Source: Bryobacterales bacterium
GTDB lineage: Bacteria > Acidobacteriota > Terriglobia > Bryobacterales > Bryobacteraceae
Reading direction: 5' to 3'
Assembly (NCBI GenBank): GCA_020851555.1
Contig: JADZCM010000015.1
Location: 99,015 to 163,014, forward strand
DNA length: 64,000 nt
In this document: positions 9,298 to 18,476 of the stretch, one piece after another
How the letters are laid out: every line of letters starts with the position of its first letter
Numbering within the stretch: position 1 is the stretch's first letter
Program-made: the position numbers and the translations under genes
Notes under the pieces: model-generated
Told to the model about the DNA's origin: nothing
Seen by the model: the letters and a program-made list of their open reading frames with translations, nothing else
Database searches by the model: none

Positions 9298-9773
9298 GAA
9301 CGGCTTTGGCGCTGGTCCTACTGGGGGCGCTGGCGGGCCTGATGCCCGCCCAGACGCTCCCCCGCCCCATCGACGAGAAGGGCTTCGCGGAGCTTGTAGC
9401 GTCGCACAAGGGCAGGGTTCTGCTGGTTGACTTCTGGGCGACCTGGTGCAGCCCTTGTGTGGAGGAGATGCCTCTGTTGGCGAAACTCGACGCCAAGTAC
9501 CGCGCCCAGGGACTCCGGCTGGTGACCATCTCCTGCGACGAGCCGGAGGACAACCGCAAGGCCGGACAGTTCCTCGCCGAAGCCAAGGTTTCCGCGCCGG
9601 CGTATCACAAGCGCGTGGCGAGCGACGAGCGCTTCATCGAGACGGTGGATGCCAAGTGGAGCGGCGCCCTTCCGGCGCTGTTTCTATACGACCGCACGGG
9701 CCGGATGGTGCGCTCTTTCATCGGCGAAACCGACATGTCCGCTCTGGAGGCGGCGGTCCGCAAGCTCCTCTGA
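9294..9773 (+). CDS. TlpA-like exported thioredoxin
   Basis: 159 aa from a GTG at 9294 that overlaps the upstream stop codon by 4 bp. It has a short signal peptide (ALALVLLGALAGLMPAQ) and a full thioredoxin fold. The active site FWATWCSPCVEEMP (about 43-56) is followed by RLVTISCDEPEDN and a cis-proline in GALPALFLYDRTG. It probably reduces disulfides in the periplasm, with the adjacent redoxin as a plausible partner. Confidence 0.87.
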   Translation: MRTALALVLLGALAGLMPAQTLPRPIDEKGFAELVASHKGRVLLVDFWATWCSPCVEEMPLLAKLDAKYRAQGLRLVTISCDEPEDNRKAGQFLAEAKVSAPAYHKRVASDERFIETVDAKWSGALPALFLYDRTGRMVRSFIGETDMSALEAAVRKLL

Positions 9774-9796
9774 CTCTTCTGGTATCTTCGTTCTGT

Positions 9797-10582
9797 ATGG
9801 AACGAAGAACCATGTTGGCGCTGGCGGGCGGCCTGGGCCCCGCCTCACTCCGCGCACTCGCCCAGACCGGTTCCTCCGCGAAGAAGACCGGCGTGTACCT
9901 CATGGAGAGGTTCTACCTTCGGCAGGGCAGCCAGCAGGCTCGCATCCATGACTATTTGAGCAAGGCGGCGCTGCCGGCGTTGAGCAAGATCCACTCCGGA
10001 CCGAAAATCGTCCTGGATAGCCTGATCACCGAACACAACCCGCAGGTTGTCATGATCCTGGGTTTTCAGTCTATCGAGGAGTTCTGGAGCGTCCGGGCCA
10101 GGTTGAATGCGGACCGGGAACTGGAGAAGGCGTTCGAAGCCTGGCAGTCGGGTCCCGAGCCTCCCTTCGAGGTGCAGACCAACGCCTTGCTGGAGGCCAC
10201 CGAATACTCTCCGGAAGTGGTTCCCCTGGATCCGCCGCCGCAGACGCCGCGCATCTTCGAACTGCGCGTGTACCACTCCCCCACGTACCGCCAGCTCACG
10301 GCGGTTCACGAGAGGTTCGCCGGGCCGGAGATCCGGATCTTCCACCGCGTGGGAGTTCACCCCATCTTGTACACGTCGACCGTCATCGGCCCCGACATGC
10401 CCAATCTCACCTATCTGACGCCCTTTACCGATCTTGCGGCCCGGGAGAAGGCCTGGAACGCTTTCGGCGCGGACCCGGAATGGGCCAAGGCGCGGCAGGA
10501 GTCGATCGACAAAGGCGGCCAGATCGTGGAAAGCACCCAGATGCTGCTCTACCGCGCCGCCGCGTACTCGCCGGTTCGCTAA
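9797..10582 (+). CDS. NIPSNAP family protein with Tat-like leader
   Basis: 261 aa from the ATG at 9797. The leader ERRTMLALAGGLGPASLRA has a twin arginine. Two NIPSNAP-like ferredoxin-fold halves follow: YLMERFYLRQGSQQARI at about 35, and IFELRVYHSPTYRQLTAVHE at about 154, each with its own alpha/beta tail. NIPSNAP proteins are dimeric alpha/beta barrels of uncertain function. It is the last gene of the operon starting at 7716, 23 bp after the TlpA-like gene. A GC hairpin at about 10589-10604 separates it from the convergent rseP. Confidence 0.8.
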   Translation: MERRTMLALAGGLGPASLRALAQTGSSAKKTGVYLMERFYLRQGSQQARIHDYLSKAALPALSKIHSGPKIVLDSLITEHNPQVVMILGFQSIEEFWSVRARLNADRELEKAFEAWQSGPEPPFEVQTNALLEATEYSPEVVPLDPPPQTPRIFELRVYHSPTYRQLTAVHERFAGPEIRIFHRVGVHPILYTSTVIGPDMPNLTYLTPFTDLAAREKAWNAFGADPEWAKARQESIDKGGQIVESTQMLLYRAAAYSPVR

Positions 10583-10607
10583 GCGGCCGCGGGCCGGCGC
10601 CCGCCCA

Positions 10608-11921
10608 CTACCCGGCGGGCAGCATCTTGGCGACGTCGTTGTAGATCACAAACGCCATCACCATCAGCAGGAAGACAAACCCGAACTTGAACACCGCTTC
10701 CTTCACCGGCATGCTGAGATCGCGCCGTATCAGCATCTCGAACAGCAGCATGAGGATCACCCCGCCGTCGAGGATCGGGATGGGCAGCAGGTTGATGATG
10801 GCCAGGTTCAGGCTGACGGCGGCCATCAGGTTGATGTAGGTATAAGCGCCCTGCCGCGCCGCATCGCCGGAAAGCTGTGCGATCCGCAGCGGTCCGTCGA
10901 TCGACTTGGCCGACATCCGCTGCGCCACGATCCCGCGCAGCACTTCGTAGATCAAGGTGGCCCCCCGCACGTTCTGCCGCGCGGATTCGGAGAGAGCCTG
11001 CGGGAACGGAAGCCGGGTGTACAAGACGCGCCGGTCCAGCCCGATGCCCACCCACCAGCGCTTCTCGGCCTGGTTGAACACGGGCTGGACGGTGACCACC
11101 TCGCGCCTGTCGCCGCGCAGAAACTCGATCCGCACCGGCTTGCCTTCGCTGGCGCGGATCACGTCGTGGACCTTGAAGAGGGAATGCACCCTCTCGCCGT
11201 TCAGGCTCAGGAGAAGGTCACCGGAACGTAGCCCCGCCTTCTGCGCGGGCAGACCGGCGCTCACCTGTGTCACTTCGATCTCCGCCTGCTGCGACCAGCC
11301 GGCGTATCCCACTCCCGCCTTCTCGGCCATCGTGGGGGTGACGGTCACGGCGAACGGCTTCCCGTCGCGCTCCAATCGCACCCGCAGGGGGCGGTTGGCG
11401 TTGGAGAGTTCGCGGATCGTCACGTCTTCCCAGGTGGGGTTGGGGATCCCGTCGATCTCCGTAATCCGGTCGCCCTCCTTGAGGCCCGCCTTCGCCGCCG
11501 GAGAGTCCGCCATCACGTGGCCGATGGTCGCGACGAGGTCCGCCTCCACGGGCTTCGGGTACCGGTAGAGGAACAGTCCCGTCAGGAGCGCGACAGCCAG
11601 GACGACGTTCATGAAGGGGCCGGCGAACGCGATCAAGAGCCGCTGCCAGCGGGGCTTCGCGAGAAACGAGCGCGGGTCGTCCGTGCCTTTGTCCCCCGGC
11701 TGCTCCCCGATCATCTTCACATAGCCGCCGAAAGGCACCGCAGCGACACGAAAATCCGTCTCGCCGCGGCGGAAGCCGAACAGCCGCGGCCCAAAACCAA
11801 AACTGAACACCTCCACGCGGACATCAAAGGCGCGAGCCACCAGGAAGTGCCCCAGTTCGTGGATCAGGATCATGACCCCGATCAGGACCAGCAGCCAGAG
11901 TATGTTCTCGATGATCAGCAT
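10608..11921 (-). CDS. rseP: RseP-like site-2 zinc metalloprotease
   Basis: 437 aa. The catalytic HELGH is at residues 21-25 in the first membrane helix. FGFGPRLFGFRRGET and PFGGYVKMIGE follow. Two PDZ domains lie at about 120-200 (DSPAAKAGLKEGDRI) and 205-290 (AGLPAQKAGLRSGDLLL). The second metal-site motif NLLPIPILDGG is at about 378-388, with terminal membrane helices after it. This is the regulated intramembrane protease that cleaves anti-sigma factors and signal-peptide remnants. It starts 6 bp after dxr, the common dxr-rseP pairing. Confidence 0.94.
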   Translation of the reverse strand: MLIIENILWLLVLIGVMILIHELGHFLVARAFDVRVEVFSFGFGPRLFGFRRGETDFRVAAVPFGGYVKMIGEQPGDKGTDDPRSFLAKPRWQRLLIAFAGPFMNVVLAVALLTGLFLYRYPKPVEADLVATIGHVMADSPAAKAGLKEGDRITEIDGIPNPTWEDVTIRELSNANRPLRVRLERDGKPFAVTVTPTMAEKAGVGYAGWSQQAEIEVTQVSAGLPAQKAGLRSGDLLLSLNGERVHSLFKVHDVIRASEGKPVRIEFLRGDRREVVTVQPVFNQAEKRWWVGIGLDRRVLYTRLPFPQALSESARQNVRGATLIYEVLRGIVAQRMSAKSIDGPLRIAQLSGDAARQGAYTYINLMAAVSLNLAIINLLPIPILDGGVILMLLFEMLIRRDLSMPVKEAVFKFGFVFLLMVMAFVIYNDVAKMLPAG

Positions 11922-11927
11922 GGTCTT

Positions 11928-13148
11928 CTAGCCGGCCGCCACCGGATTCGCTGCCACCGTGGCCCGGACGGCGCCTTTCTCCCCGTCTACGATGCTCCTG
12001 GCTACCTGCCGGGAGCGCCGGTCGATCTCGAGAACCTCTTCCACCGTACCCGCCGTGCGGCTTTCCATCCGGTCGAGGGTCTCTGCTACTATTCTAGCGA
12101 TTTCCAGAAAGCCGATCTTGCCGCTGAGAAAAGCTTCCACGGCGACCTCATCGGCGGCATTCAAGGTGCAGGGAGCGGAACCGCCGGCCTCCTGCGCCTC
12201 ATACGCCAGCCTCAGCAGCGGGAACTTGCCGAGGTCCGGAGGATGAAACTCCCAGGTCCGCGACTCGTCCCAGGAGAGCCGGGGCACGGCAGCGGCGGTC
12301 CGGTCGGGGTAGGTGAGCGCATACTGGATGGGCATCCGCATGTCCGTCGTCGCAATCTGGGCCAGCACGCTGCCATCCACGTATTCCACCATGGCGTGGA
12401 CCTTGGATTGGGGGTGAATCACCACGTCCACCTCGGAGGGCGAGAACCCGAACAGCCAGCAGGCCTCGATCACCTCGAAGCCCTTGTTCATCATGGTCGC
12501 CGAATCCAGGCTGATGCGCTTTCCCATCTTCCAGGTGGGATGATTCAGCGCCTGCTCCGGAGTCACCTGTCGAAGCTGTTCCAGCGGCGTTTTCCAGAAC
12601 GGGCCTCCTGAAGCCGTCAGCAGGAGCCGCGCAACCTCGTCCTGGCGTCCTGCCCGCAGGCACTGGTGCGCTCCGTTGTGCTCACTGTCCACGGGGATCA
12701 ATTCCGAGCCGCTGCGGGCGCAGGCCGCGGTGAGCAGTCCGCCGCTGGCCACCAGCAGCTCCTTGTTGGCCAGGCCGATGGTCTTGCCTGCATGGACCGC
12801 CGCGTGGGTCGCTTCCAGACCCGCCACCCCGACGATCGCGGCCATAACGAAGGTCACGCCGGATGCCACGGCCGCATCCACCCGCGCCTTGCCGCCAAAA
12901 GCCAATTCCGGCCACTTTGACCGCTGAAGGCCGCTCACACGGAGCGCCTCCCGCAGACGCGAGAGAGCCTCGCCATCGGCCACCACGGCGACCCGCGGCC
13001 GGAACTCCAGGATCTGAGCCGCCAGCTCCTCGACGTTGCGGCCCGCCACCAGCGCGAAAATGTCGTAGAGGTGCCTGCTCTTTCTGACCACGTCCAGCGT
13101 GCTTCTGCCGATCGAGCCGGTAGAGCCCAGGATGGTGAGTGTCTTCAT
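11928..13148 (-). CDS. dxr: 1-deoxy-D-xylulose 5-phosphate reductoisomerase
   Basis: 406 aa, the typical length. The NADPH site LGSTGSIGRSTLDVV is at residues 7-21. Other hallmarks are LANKELLVASGG (Lys in the active site), PVDSEHNGAHQCL (metal-binding Asp-Ser-Glu-His), TASGGPFW and NHPTWKMGKRISLDSATMMNKG. It makes 2-C-methyl-D-erythritol 4-phosphate, the committed step of the non-mevalonate isoprenoid pathway. It is the first gene of the dxr-rseP pair and reads leftward from the AT-rich gap at 13149-13456. The active site reads SEHNGAHQC where many orthologues have SEHSAIFQ. Confidence 0.95.
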   Translation of the reverse strand: MKTLTILGSTGSIGRSTLDVVRKSRHLYDIFALVAGRNVEELAAQILEFRPRVAVVADGEALSRLREALRVSGLQRSKWPELAFGGKARVDAAVASGVTFVMAAIVGVAGLEATHAAVHAGKTIGLANKELLVASGGLLTAACARSGSELIPVDSEHNGAHQCLRAGRQDEVARLLLTASGGPFWKTPLEQLRQVTPEQALNHPTWKMGKRISLDSATMMNKGFEVIEACWLFGFSPSEVDVVIHPQSKVHAMVEYVDGSVLAQIATTDMRMPIQYALTYPDRTAAAVPRLSWDESRTWEFHPPDLGKFPLLRLAYEAQEAGGSAPCTLNAADEVAVEAFLSGKIGFLEIARIVAETLDRMESRTAGTVEEVLEIDRRSRQVARSIVDGEKGAVRATVAANPVAAG

Positions 13149-13456
13149 CGGAACGGATCCGAGGGACTGTCCTTATGCATAATAGCATCCCTCTCCGGGC
13201 GTGGACGCAGAATCTTGCTCCCTTGGACGTTGGGACGCGCTTGATTAGGATTTCTTTCTTTGGGGGTGCCGGGGAGGAATTCTTGCTTCAGGGGTCTTTT
13301 GCTAGAGGTTAGTCTCGCTTTGGTGGGAGTTGCCTCCCCGGCTTAATTCCAATTCTAGAATATGATGCTGCGGAATGCAATAGGTCAATCTACATTTTTT
13401 GGGATTCTCTGCCGTCTATGGCATTATATAGTTGAAAACAAAGAGATTATATTTAT
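13149..13456. other. AT-rich intergenic region with an inverted repeat
   Basis: About 300 bases, markedly poorer in GC than the rest of the window, especially 13341-13456. It lies downstream of hpnI and upstream of dxr. GCCGGGGAGG (13268-13277) and CCTCCCCGGC (13333-13342) form a perfect 10-bp inverted repeat with a 55-nt interior. No gene is recognisable. The dxr promoter must lie at its left end, near the AT-rich CTTATGCATAATAGC at about 13171-13185. Confidence 0.5.
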
Positions 13457-14587
13457 CTAGCACTTCAGTCTGAACCGCCCGTCCGGCAGCAGCGTGTAGC
13501 TTCTCCCTCGCCACTGCACGGTAGTCCCGAAAAAACCGGCTATCCAGAACGCGAAGGAGGCTAAGTCCTGAACGGGTACCAGGTACCAGCGGCGGGCCGT
13601 GAGGGAATCTCCTAGTACCCACCCGGCAACAGCCCACGCCGCCAGGGCTCGCAGCAAAATGGCGGACGCAGCCAGCGGCCACCAGGCGGGGCCCGTGGTG
13701 AACAGGAGCAGCGCCAGCGGCAGAGGATACGTGAAGATTTGCCCAATGTAACCGGCAGGGCGCGACCGCCTCGTGCTGCGCGCCCAACGTAACCGGTGCC
13801 GGATGTTGGCGCGGAGGCCCTGGCTCCCGATATGGTGCTCCACCGCGTTCGCCGAAAGGCTGACCAGCCAACCGGAGGCCGCCACTGCTTTTCCGAGCAC
13901 GAAGTCCTCGGCCAGGTAGTCCTTCAGCCTCTCCATGCCGCCGATTGCCTCCACTGCCGCGCGCCGCGCCGCAATGGTGGGGCCCACCGCGAACTTCATC
14001 CCCTCGACGATGCGCGCCACCAGTATTCCGCCCCAGAACTCGGTGTTCATCCCGAGCGCCTCCAGGAGGCTCCAGAAACTGTCACCCGGCACGGCGCGGT
14101 AGGGGCAAGTCGCCAGGCCCAGGCGTGGATCCTCGAATTCGGCGGCGATGCGTTGCAGCAGATCCGGCGTGACACGTATGTCGCTGTCGCTCATCACCAG
14201 CAGGTCATGGCGCGCGGCGGCCGTCATGCGGTCGAGACTGAACACTTTCGCATTCGGATAAGGAGGTTCGCCGGTTGTGATCAGACGCGCCTGCACCTGC
14301 GGGTACTCGGCGCGCAGCCGCTCGACCACCGCAGCCGCCGGGTCCGAGGCTTCGCGCACGGCGAACAGCAGTTCGAAGTCGTGGTAGTCCTGCTCGAAGA
14401 AGCCGCGGAGGTTTTGATCGAGCCCGTCCTCGGCTCCCGCCAGAGGTTTGAGGACGCTTATCGGCGGCCCGGACGGAGAAGTGCGCTGCGCCGTTCGCAG
14501 ATAGTGCCGGACGGCGAAAACCGTCAGCGCGCAGTAGGCCAGCGCCCCCGCCACCAGGGCGGCCAGCGCGGCAGTCAGCAACGCCAT
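13457..14587 (-). CDS. hpnI: HpnI-like hopanoid/ceramide-type glycosyltransferase (GT21)
   Basis: 376 aa. An N-terminal membrane helix (ALLTAALAALVAGALAYCAL) is followed by the GT-A domain: ISVLKPLAGAEDGLDQNL, DLLVMSDSDIRV (donor/metal Asp), DYLAEDFVLG (acid), and RHRLRWARSTR, the (Q/R)xxRW-type signature of GT21. Two or three C-terminal membrane helices follow. HpnI adds N-acetylglucosamine to bacteriohopanetetrol, while the eukaryotic relative is ceramide glucosyltransferase. The ATG lies 6 bp after the thrS stop, so they are cotranscribed. No other hpn gene is in view. Confidence 0.85.
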   Translation of the reverse strand: MALLTAALAALVAGALAYCALTVFAVRHYLRTAQRTSPSGPPISVLKPLAGAEDGLDQNLRGFFEQDYHDFELLFAVREASDPAAAVVERLRAEYPQVQARLITTGEPPYPNAKVFSLDRMTAAARHDLLVMSDSDIRVTPDLLQRIAAEFEDPRLGLATCPYRAVPGDSFWSLLEALGMNTEFWGGILVARIVEGMKFAVGPTIAARRAAVEAIGGMERLKDYLAEDFVLGKAVAASGWLVSLSANAVEHHIGSQGLRANIRHRLRWARSTRRSRPAGYIGQIFTYPLPLALLLFTTGPAWWPLAASAILLRALAAWAVAGWVLGDSLTARRWYLVPVQDLASFAFWIAGFFGTTVQWRGRSYTLLPDGRFRLKC

Positions 14588-14593
14588 CCGATC

Positions 14594-16534
14594 CTACCCG
14601 GCCGCGTCTTTGGTGTCGATCAGTTTCCGGAGGCCGGCCAGAAACTCTTCCAAGGGCTTAGCCCCCTGATCGCCATGCTTGCGGTGGCGGACCGCAACCT
14701 CATCGTTTTGCTCCTCGCGATCCCCGACCACCAGCATGTACGGGATCTTCTGCAACTGCGCCTCGCGGATCTTCAGGTTGACCTTCTCGCTGCGGTCGTC
14801 GAGTTCCACTCGAACTCCGGACTCCTTCAGCCTCGCGGCCACCTGGCGCGCGTAGTCCACGTGCCGGTCGGTGATCGGAAGGACCACGGCCTGAACCGGA
14901 GCCAGCCAGACCGGGAAGGCGCCGGCATAGTGCTCCAGCAGAATGCCGAAGAACCGCTCGACCGAGCCGTACAGCGCGCGGTGAACCATCAGCGGCTGAT
15001 GCGCCCTGCCGTCCTCGGCGATGTACTCGAGGTTGAAGCGTTTGGGCAGGTTGAAGTCGAACTGCACGGTGGACAATTGCCACCGGCGTCCGATGGCGTC
15101 CACGAGCTTGACGTCGATTTTCGGCCCGTAGAAGGCGGCCTCGTCCGGCATCAATTTCGCGTTCATGGCCAGGCGTGTGGCGGCCCTTTGGAGCGCGGTC
15201 TCGGCCAGGGCCCACTGCTCCGGCGTTCCGTCGTACTTGCCGCTCTTGCCGCCGTCCCAGGTGGAAAGCTCCGCCTCGTACTCCCGGAAGCCGTAGGTCT
15301 GAAGGACATCGGTGGCGAAGCCCAGGCAGTTGACGATCTCGTCCTCGATCTGGCCGGGCGTGCAGAAGATGTGCGCGTCGTCCTGCGTGAAGCCCCGCAC
15401 GCGCATCAGCCCGTGCATGACCCCGGAGCGCTCATAGCGGTAGACCGTCCCGAGTTCCGCCAGCCTCACGGGCAGATCGCGGTAGCTGCGCAGCTTGTCC
15501 TGGTAGATGAGGATGTGGAACGGGCAGTTCATCGGCTTGAGCTGGTACTCGGCGTCGTCCAGGGTCATCCGGCTGAACATGTTCTCGGCATAGAAGCTGT
15601 AGTGCCCGGAGGTCTTCCACAGGTCGGCCCGCGCCACGTGCGGCGAGTAAACCAGCGAGTAACCGCGCGCCACGCACTGTTCGCGCATCCAGTCTTCGAG
15701 GATTCGGCGGACGGTTCCGCCCTTGGGATGGAAAAAGATCAGGCCCGGCCCGGCCAGTTCCTGGATGCTGAACAGATCCAGCTCCCGGCCCAGCTTGCGG
15801 TGATCCCGCTTCTTCGCCTCCTCCAATTGGTGCAGGTAGGCGTCCAGTTCCTTCTTGCTGAAGAAGGCGGTGCCGTAGATGCGCTGCATCTGCGCGTTCT
15901 TCTCGTCGCCCCGCCAGTAGGCGCCGGCCAGGGACAGCACCTTGAAGGCCTTGATTCTGGAGGTGGAGGGAACGTGCGGTCCCCGGCAGAAATCGATGAA
16001 GTGCGGCCCCAGGGAGTACTCGGAGAACTCATCCCCGGCCCGTTCCTCGATCAGTTCGCACTTCATGTTTTCGCCCATGGCGGCGTACTTCTTCAGCCCT
16101 TCGGCCTTGGGCGTGAGGCGCCGCTCGAACGGCAAGTCGCGGGCCTGCAACTCCCACATCTTGGCCTCGATCTTCTCGAGATCTTCTTGGGAGAACGGCG
16201 TCTCGCGCTGAAAGTCGTAATAGAAACCGTTGTCGGTTGCCGGGCCGATACCCAGCTTGGTGTCCGGGAACAACTCCAGGACCGCGGCGGCCATGAGGTG
16301 CGCGGCCGAGTGCCGGTAAACCTCCAGCGCCTCGGGGTCCTTCGGGGTCAGGATCGACAAGGTGGCGTCGGATTCAATAGGACGGGCGAGGTCATACAGT
16401 TCGCCGTTGACGCGCGCCGCAACCGCATCCTGGGCCAGGCGCTTGCTGATCGATGCGGCCACGTCGGCCGGCCGGGTCCCTGCCGGCACGGACTGTCGGC
16501 TGCCGTCCGGCAAAGTGATGGTAATGCTGCTCAT
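14594..16534 (-). CDS. thrS: threonyl-tRNA synthetase
   Basis: 646 aa, full length. Domains in order are TGS (1-61), the editing domain (HSAAHLMAAAVLELFPDTK, IGPATDNGFYYDF), and the class II catalytic core with motif 2 (RYERSGVMHGLMRVRGF), the zinc Cys in MNCPFHILIY and motif 3 (RALYGSVERFFGI). An anticodon-binding domain ends the protein (PVWLAPVQAVVLPITDRH onward). It charges tRNA-Thr. It has no visible T-box leader upstream and is followed at 6 bp by hpnI. Confidence 0.97.
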   Translation of the reverse strand: MSSITITLPDGSRQSVPAGTRPADVAASISKRLAQDAVAARVNGELYDLARPIESDATLSILTPKDPEALEVYRHSAAHLMAAAVLELFPDTKLGIGPATDNGFYYDFQRETPFSQEDLEKIEAKMWELQARDLPFERRLTPKAEGLKKYAAMGENMKCELIEERAGDEFSEYSLGPHFIDFCRGPHVPSTSRIKAFKVLSLAGAYWRGDEKNAQMQRIYGTAFFSKKELDAYLHQLEEAKKRDHRKLGRELDLFSIQELAGPGLIFFHPKGGTVRRILEDWMREQCVARGYSLVYSPHVARADLWKTSGHYSFYAENMFSRMTLDDAEYQLKPMNCPFHILIYQDKLRSYRDLPVRLAELGTVYRYERSGVMHGLMRVRGFTQDDAHIFCTPGQIEDEIVNCLGFATDVLQTYGFREYEAELSTWDGGKSGKYDGTPEQWALAETALQRAATRLAMNAKLMPDEAAFYGPKIDVKLVDAIGRRWQLSTVQFDFNLPKRFNLEYIAEDGRAHQPLMVHRALYGSVERFFGILLEHYAGAFPVWLAPVQAVVLPITDRHVDYARQVAARLKESGVRVELDDRSEKVNLKIREAQLQKIPYMLVVGDREEQNDEVAVRHRKHGDQGAKPLEEFLAGLRKLIDTKDAAG

Positions 16535-16605
16535 AAAGCTTGATTTTTCAGCGTAGCACAGGCGCGAACAGCGGCTTCACCGAAAGGCCCGGCAGGCCGC
16601 CCGGG

Positions 16606-18156
16606 CTACTTGAGGGGCATCCACTGGTAGCCGTCGCGCTTGAGCAGTTCGTTGGAGGCCTCCGGTCCTTCGGAGCCCGCTGGGTAGAAGCAAAGCGGCG
16701 ACAGGGGGCTCTCCCATGCCTCAAGCACCGGCGTTACCACGGACCAGCCCGCCTCGATCATGTCGCCCCGCTTGAAAAGGCTGGCGTCGCCGTTCATCGC
16801 GTCGTAAAGCAGCGTTTCGTAGCCCGTCTGGCCCGCCTGGCCGAAGTAATCGCGGTAGCAGAAACGCATCTCCACCGGCCGCACCGTCACACGCGGCCCC
16901 GGCGCCTTGGCGGCAAACAGCAGCGAGATGCTCTCCTCGGGCTGGATACGCACGCGCAGGCGGTTGGCCGACGGAAGTTCCACGGAAGCCGCGCGGAACA
17001 GCGTCAGCGGCGCGTGGCGGAATTGAATGACGACTTCGGTGTTGCGCGCGGCCAGGCGCTTGCCCGTGCGGAGGTAGAAGGGGACGCCCGCCCAGCGCCA
17101 GTTGTCCACGGCCAGTTTCATGGCGGCATACGTCTCGGTTTCCGAGCCGGGCGCGACGCGCTCTTCTTCCCGGTAGCCGCGGAGGCGGACGCCCTCTACC
17201 TCGCCGCCCGTGTACTGAGCGCGTACCGCGCAAATCCCGCACTCCCGGGCGCCCAACGGTGGAATGGCGTGCAGTACTTTGACCTGCTCGTTGCGCACTG
17301 CGTCGGCGGAAAAGGAGCTGGGCGGCTCCATGGCGGTCAGCGCGAGCACCTGCATCAGGTGACTCGGGACCATGTCCCGCAATGCTCCAGTGTGGTCGTA
17401 GTAGCCTCCGCGCGCTTCCACGCCGAGCGTCTCGGCCACGGTGATCTGCACGTGATCGATGTAGCGCCGGTTCCAGACCGGCTCGAAGATGCCGTTGGCG
17501 AACCGCAGGACCAGGATGTTCAGCACGGTCTCCTTGCCCAGGTAGTGGTCGATCCGGTAGATCTGCTCCTCCGCGGCGACGCGCAGCAAGTCGCGGTTCA
17601 ACTGCCGGGCGGACGCCAGATCCCGGCCGAACGGTTTTTCCACCACCACCCGGCGCGAGCGCCCCTCGGTCTGGCGGAGCAAGTCCGCCCGGCCCAGGCG
17701 TTCCGTCACCTCAAGGAAGAACTCGGGGGCGGTCGCCAGGTAGAAGAGGTAGTTGCCGCCCGTGGCGCGGTTCTGGTCCACCTCCCGAAGCGCGGCAGCG
17801 AGCCGCTGGTAACCGTCCGCATCGGTGAAGTCGGACTGGACGAAACTCAGCCTGGAGAGCAGCCATTCCGCCTCTGCGGCGCCACCGGCGCGCCTGCCAT
17901 CTGCATCCTGGAGGTTTGCTCGTATCTGCTCGCGAAACTGCTGCTGGCTGAGGTCACCCCGCCCGAAACCCACCACCGCGAACTGTTCCGGCAACAGACG
18001 CTCTCTGGCCAGGTTCCAGAGGGCCGGAAACAACAGCCGTTTGGCCAGGTCGCCCAGGACGCCGAAGATCACCAGGACACAGGGACCTGCGGGCTGGGAC
18101 CGGGAGATCTGATCGGCGGCTTCACCGAACTGCACCGGCTGTGGAATTGAGCTCAA
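16606..18156 (-). CDS. zwf: glucose-6-phosphate 1-dehydrogenase
   Basis: 516 aa. The NADP site reads FGVLGDLAKRLLFPAL, a GxxGDLxxRxxxP pattern with V-L in place of the usual A-S. The active-site signature RIDHYLGKETVLNIL is at about 192-206, and VVEKPFGRDL and NRRYIDHVQITVAE are also conserved. It makes 6-phosphogluconolactone and NADPH. The frame starts with TTG. A strong GGGAGGGAGG lies about 9 nt upstream, while the nearer ATG is out of frame and stops after three codons, so TTG is the likely start. Confidence 0.95.
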   Translation of the reverse strand: MSSIPQPVQFGEAADQISRSQPAGPCVLVIFGVLGDLAKRLLFPALWNLARERLLPEQFAVVGFGRGDLSQQQFREQIRANLQDADGRRAGGAAEAEWLLSRLSFVQSDFTDADGYQRLAAALREVDQNRATGGNYLFYLATAPEFFLEVTERLGRADLLRQTEGRSRRVVVEKPFGRDLASARQLNRDLLRVAAEEQIYRIDHYLGKETVLNILVLRFANGIFEPVWNRRYIDHVQITVAETLGVEARGGYYDHTGALRDMVPSHLMQVLALTAMEPPSSFSADAVRNEQVKVLHAIPPLGARECGICAVRAQYTGGEVEGVRLRGYREEERVAPGSETETYAAMKLAVDNWRWAGVPFYLRTGKRLAARNTEVVIQFRHAPLTLFRAASVELPSANRLRVRIQPEESISLLFAAKAPGPRVTVRPVEMRFCYRDYFGQAGQTGYETLLYDAMNGDASLFKRGDMIEAGWSVVTPVLEAWESPLSPLCFYPAGSEGPEASNELLKRDGYQWMPLK

Positions 18157-18476
18157 CGCTTCATCCTCCCTCCCCTGCTGCCGGGGACCCTGCCCTCCGT
18201 GGGCAGTGCGGCGAATCCGGGCCCCGGTCTCTTTACACTATACGATTCGGCCCCTCGCAGTCCGGACGCGTTACGGCGCTACTCGGTTGCGCGCCTCCCG
18301 CCCGGATGAAGCTTGGAAGGCAGACAGCACCTTTATCCTCAGCAAGTTACCTTCAGGCCTGGATGGCGGGAGGACGGCCGCAATCGCCCGCCCGGCTGCC
18401 CCCCGAGCCGCCCTTTGCGCCGCGATCTCACCGGCGGGCCGGCGGCTTCGAGTTGTCACACACCCGCCACAATGGG
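18157..18476. other. divergent intergenic region between zwf and the sigma factor gene
   Basis: About 320 bases. It contains GGGAGGGAGG on the minus strand (zwf ribosome binding site) and an AT-rich TTTACACTATACGATT at about 18231-18246 that could supply a -10 element on either strand. I could not place a convincing -35. No gene is recognised. Confidence 0.4.

Noticed and set aside
13796..16543. 915-codon plus-strand open frame opposite hpnI and thrS
   Set aside because: Antisense shadow; thrS and hpnI on the minus strand are unmistakable.
16535..16605. T-box leader for thrS
   Set aside because: The space upstream of thrS is too short, and no specifier stem or T-box sequence is visible.
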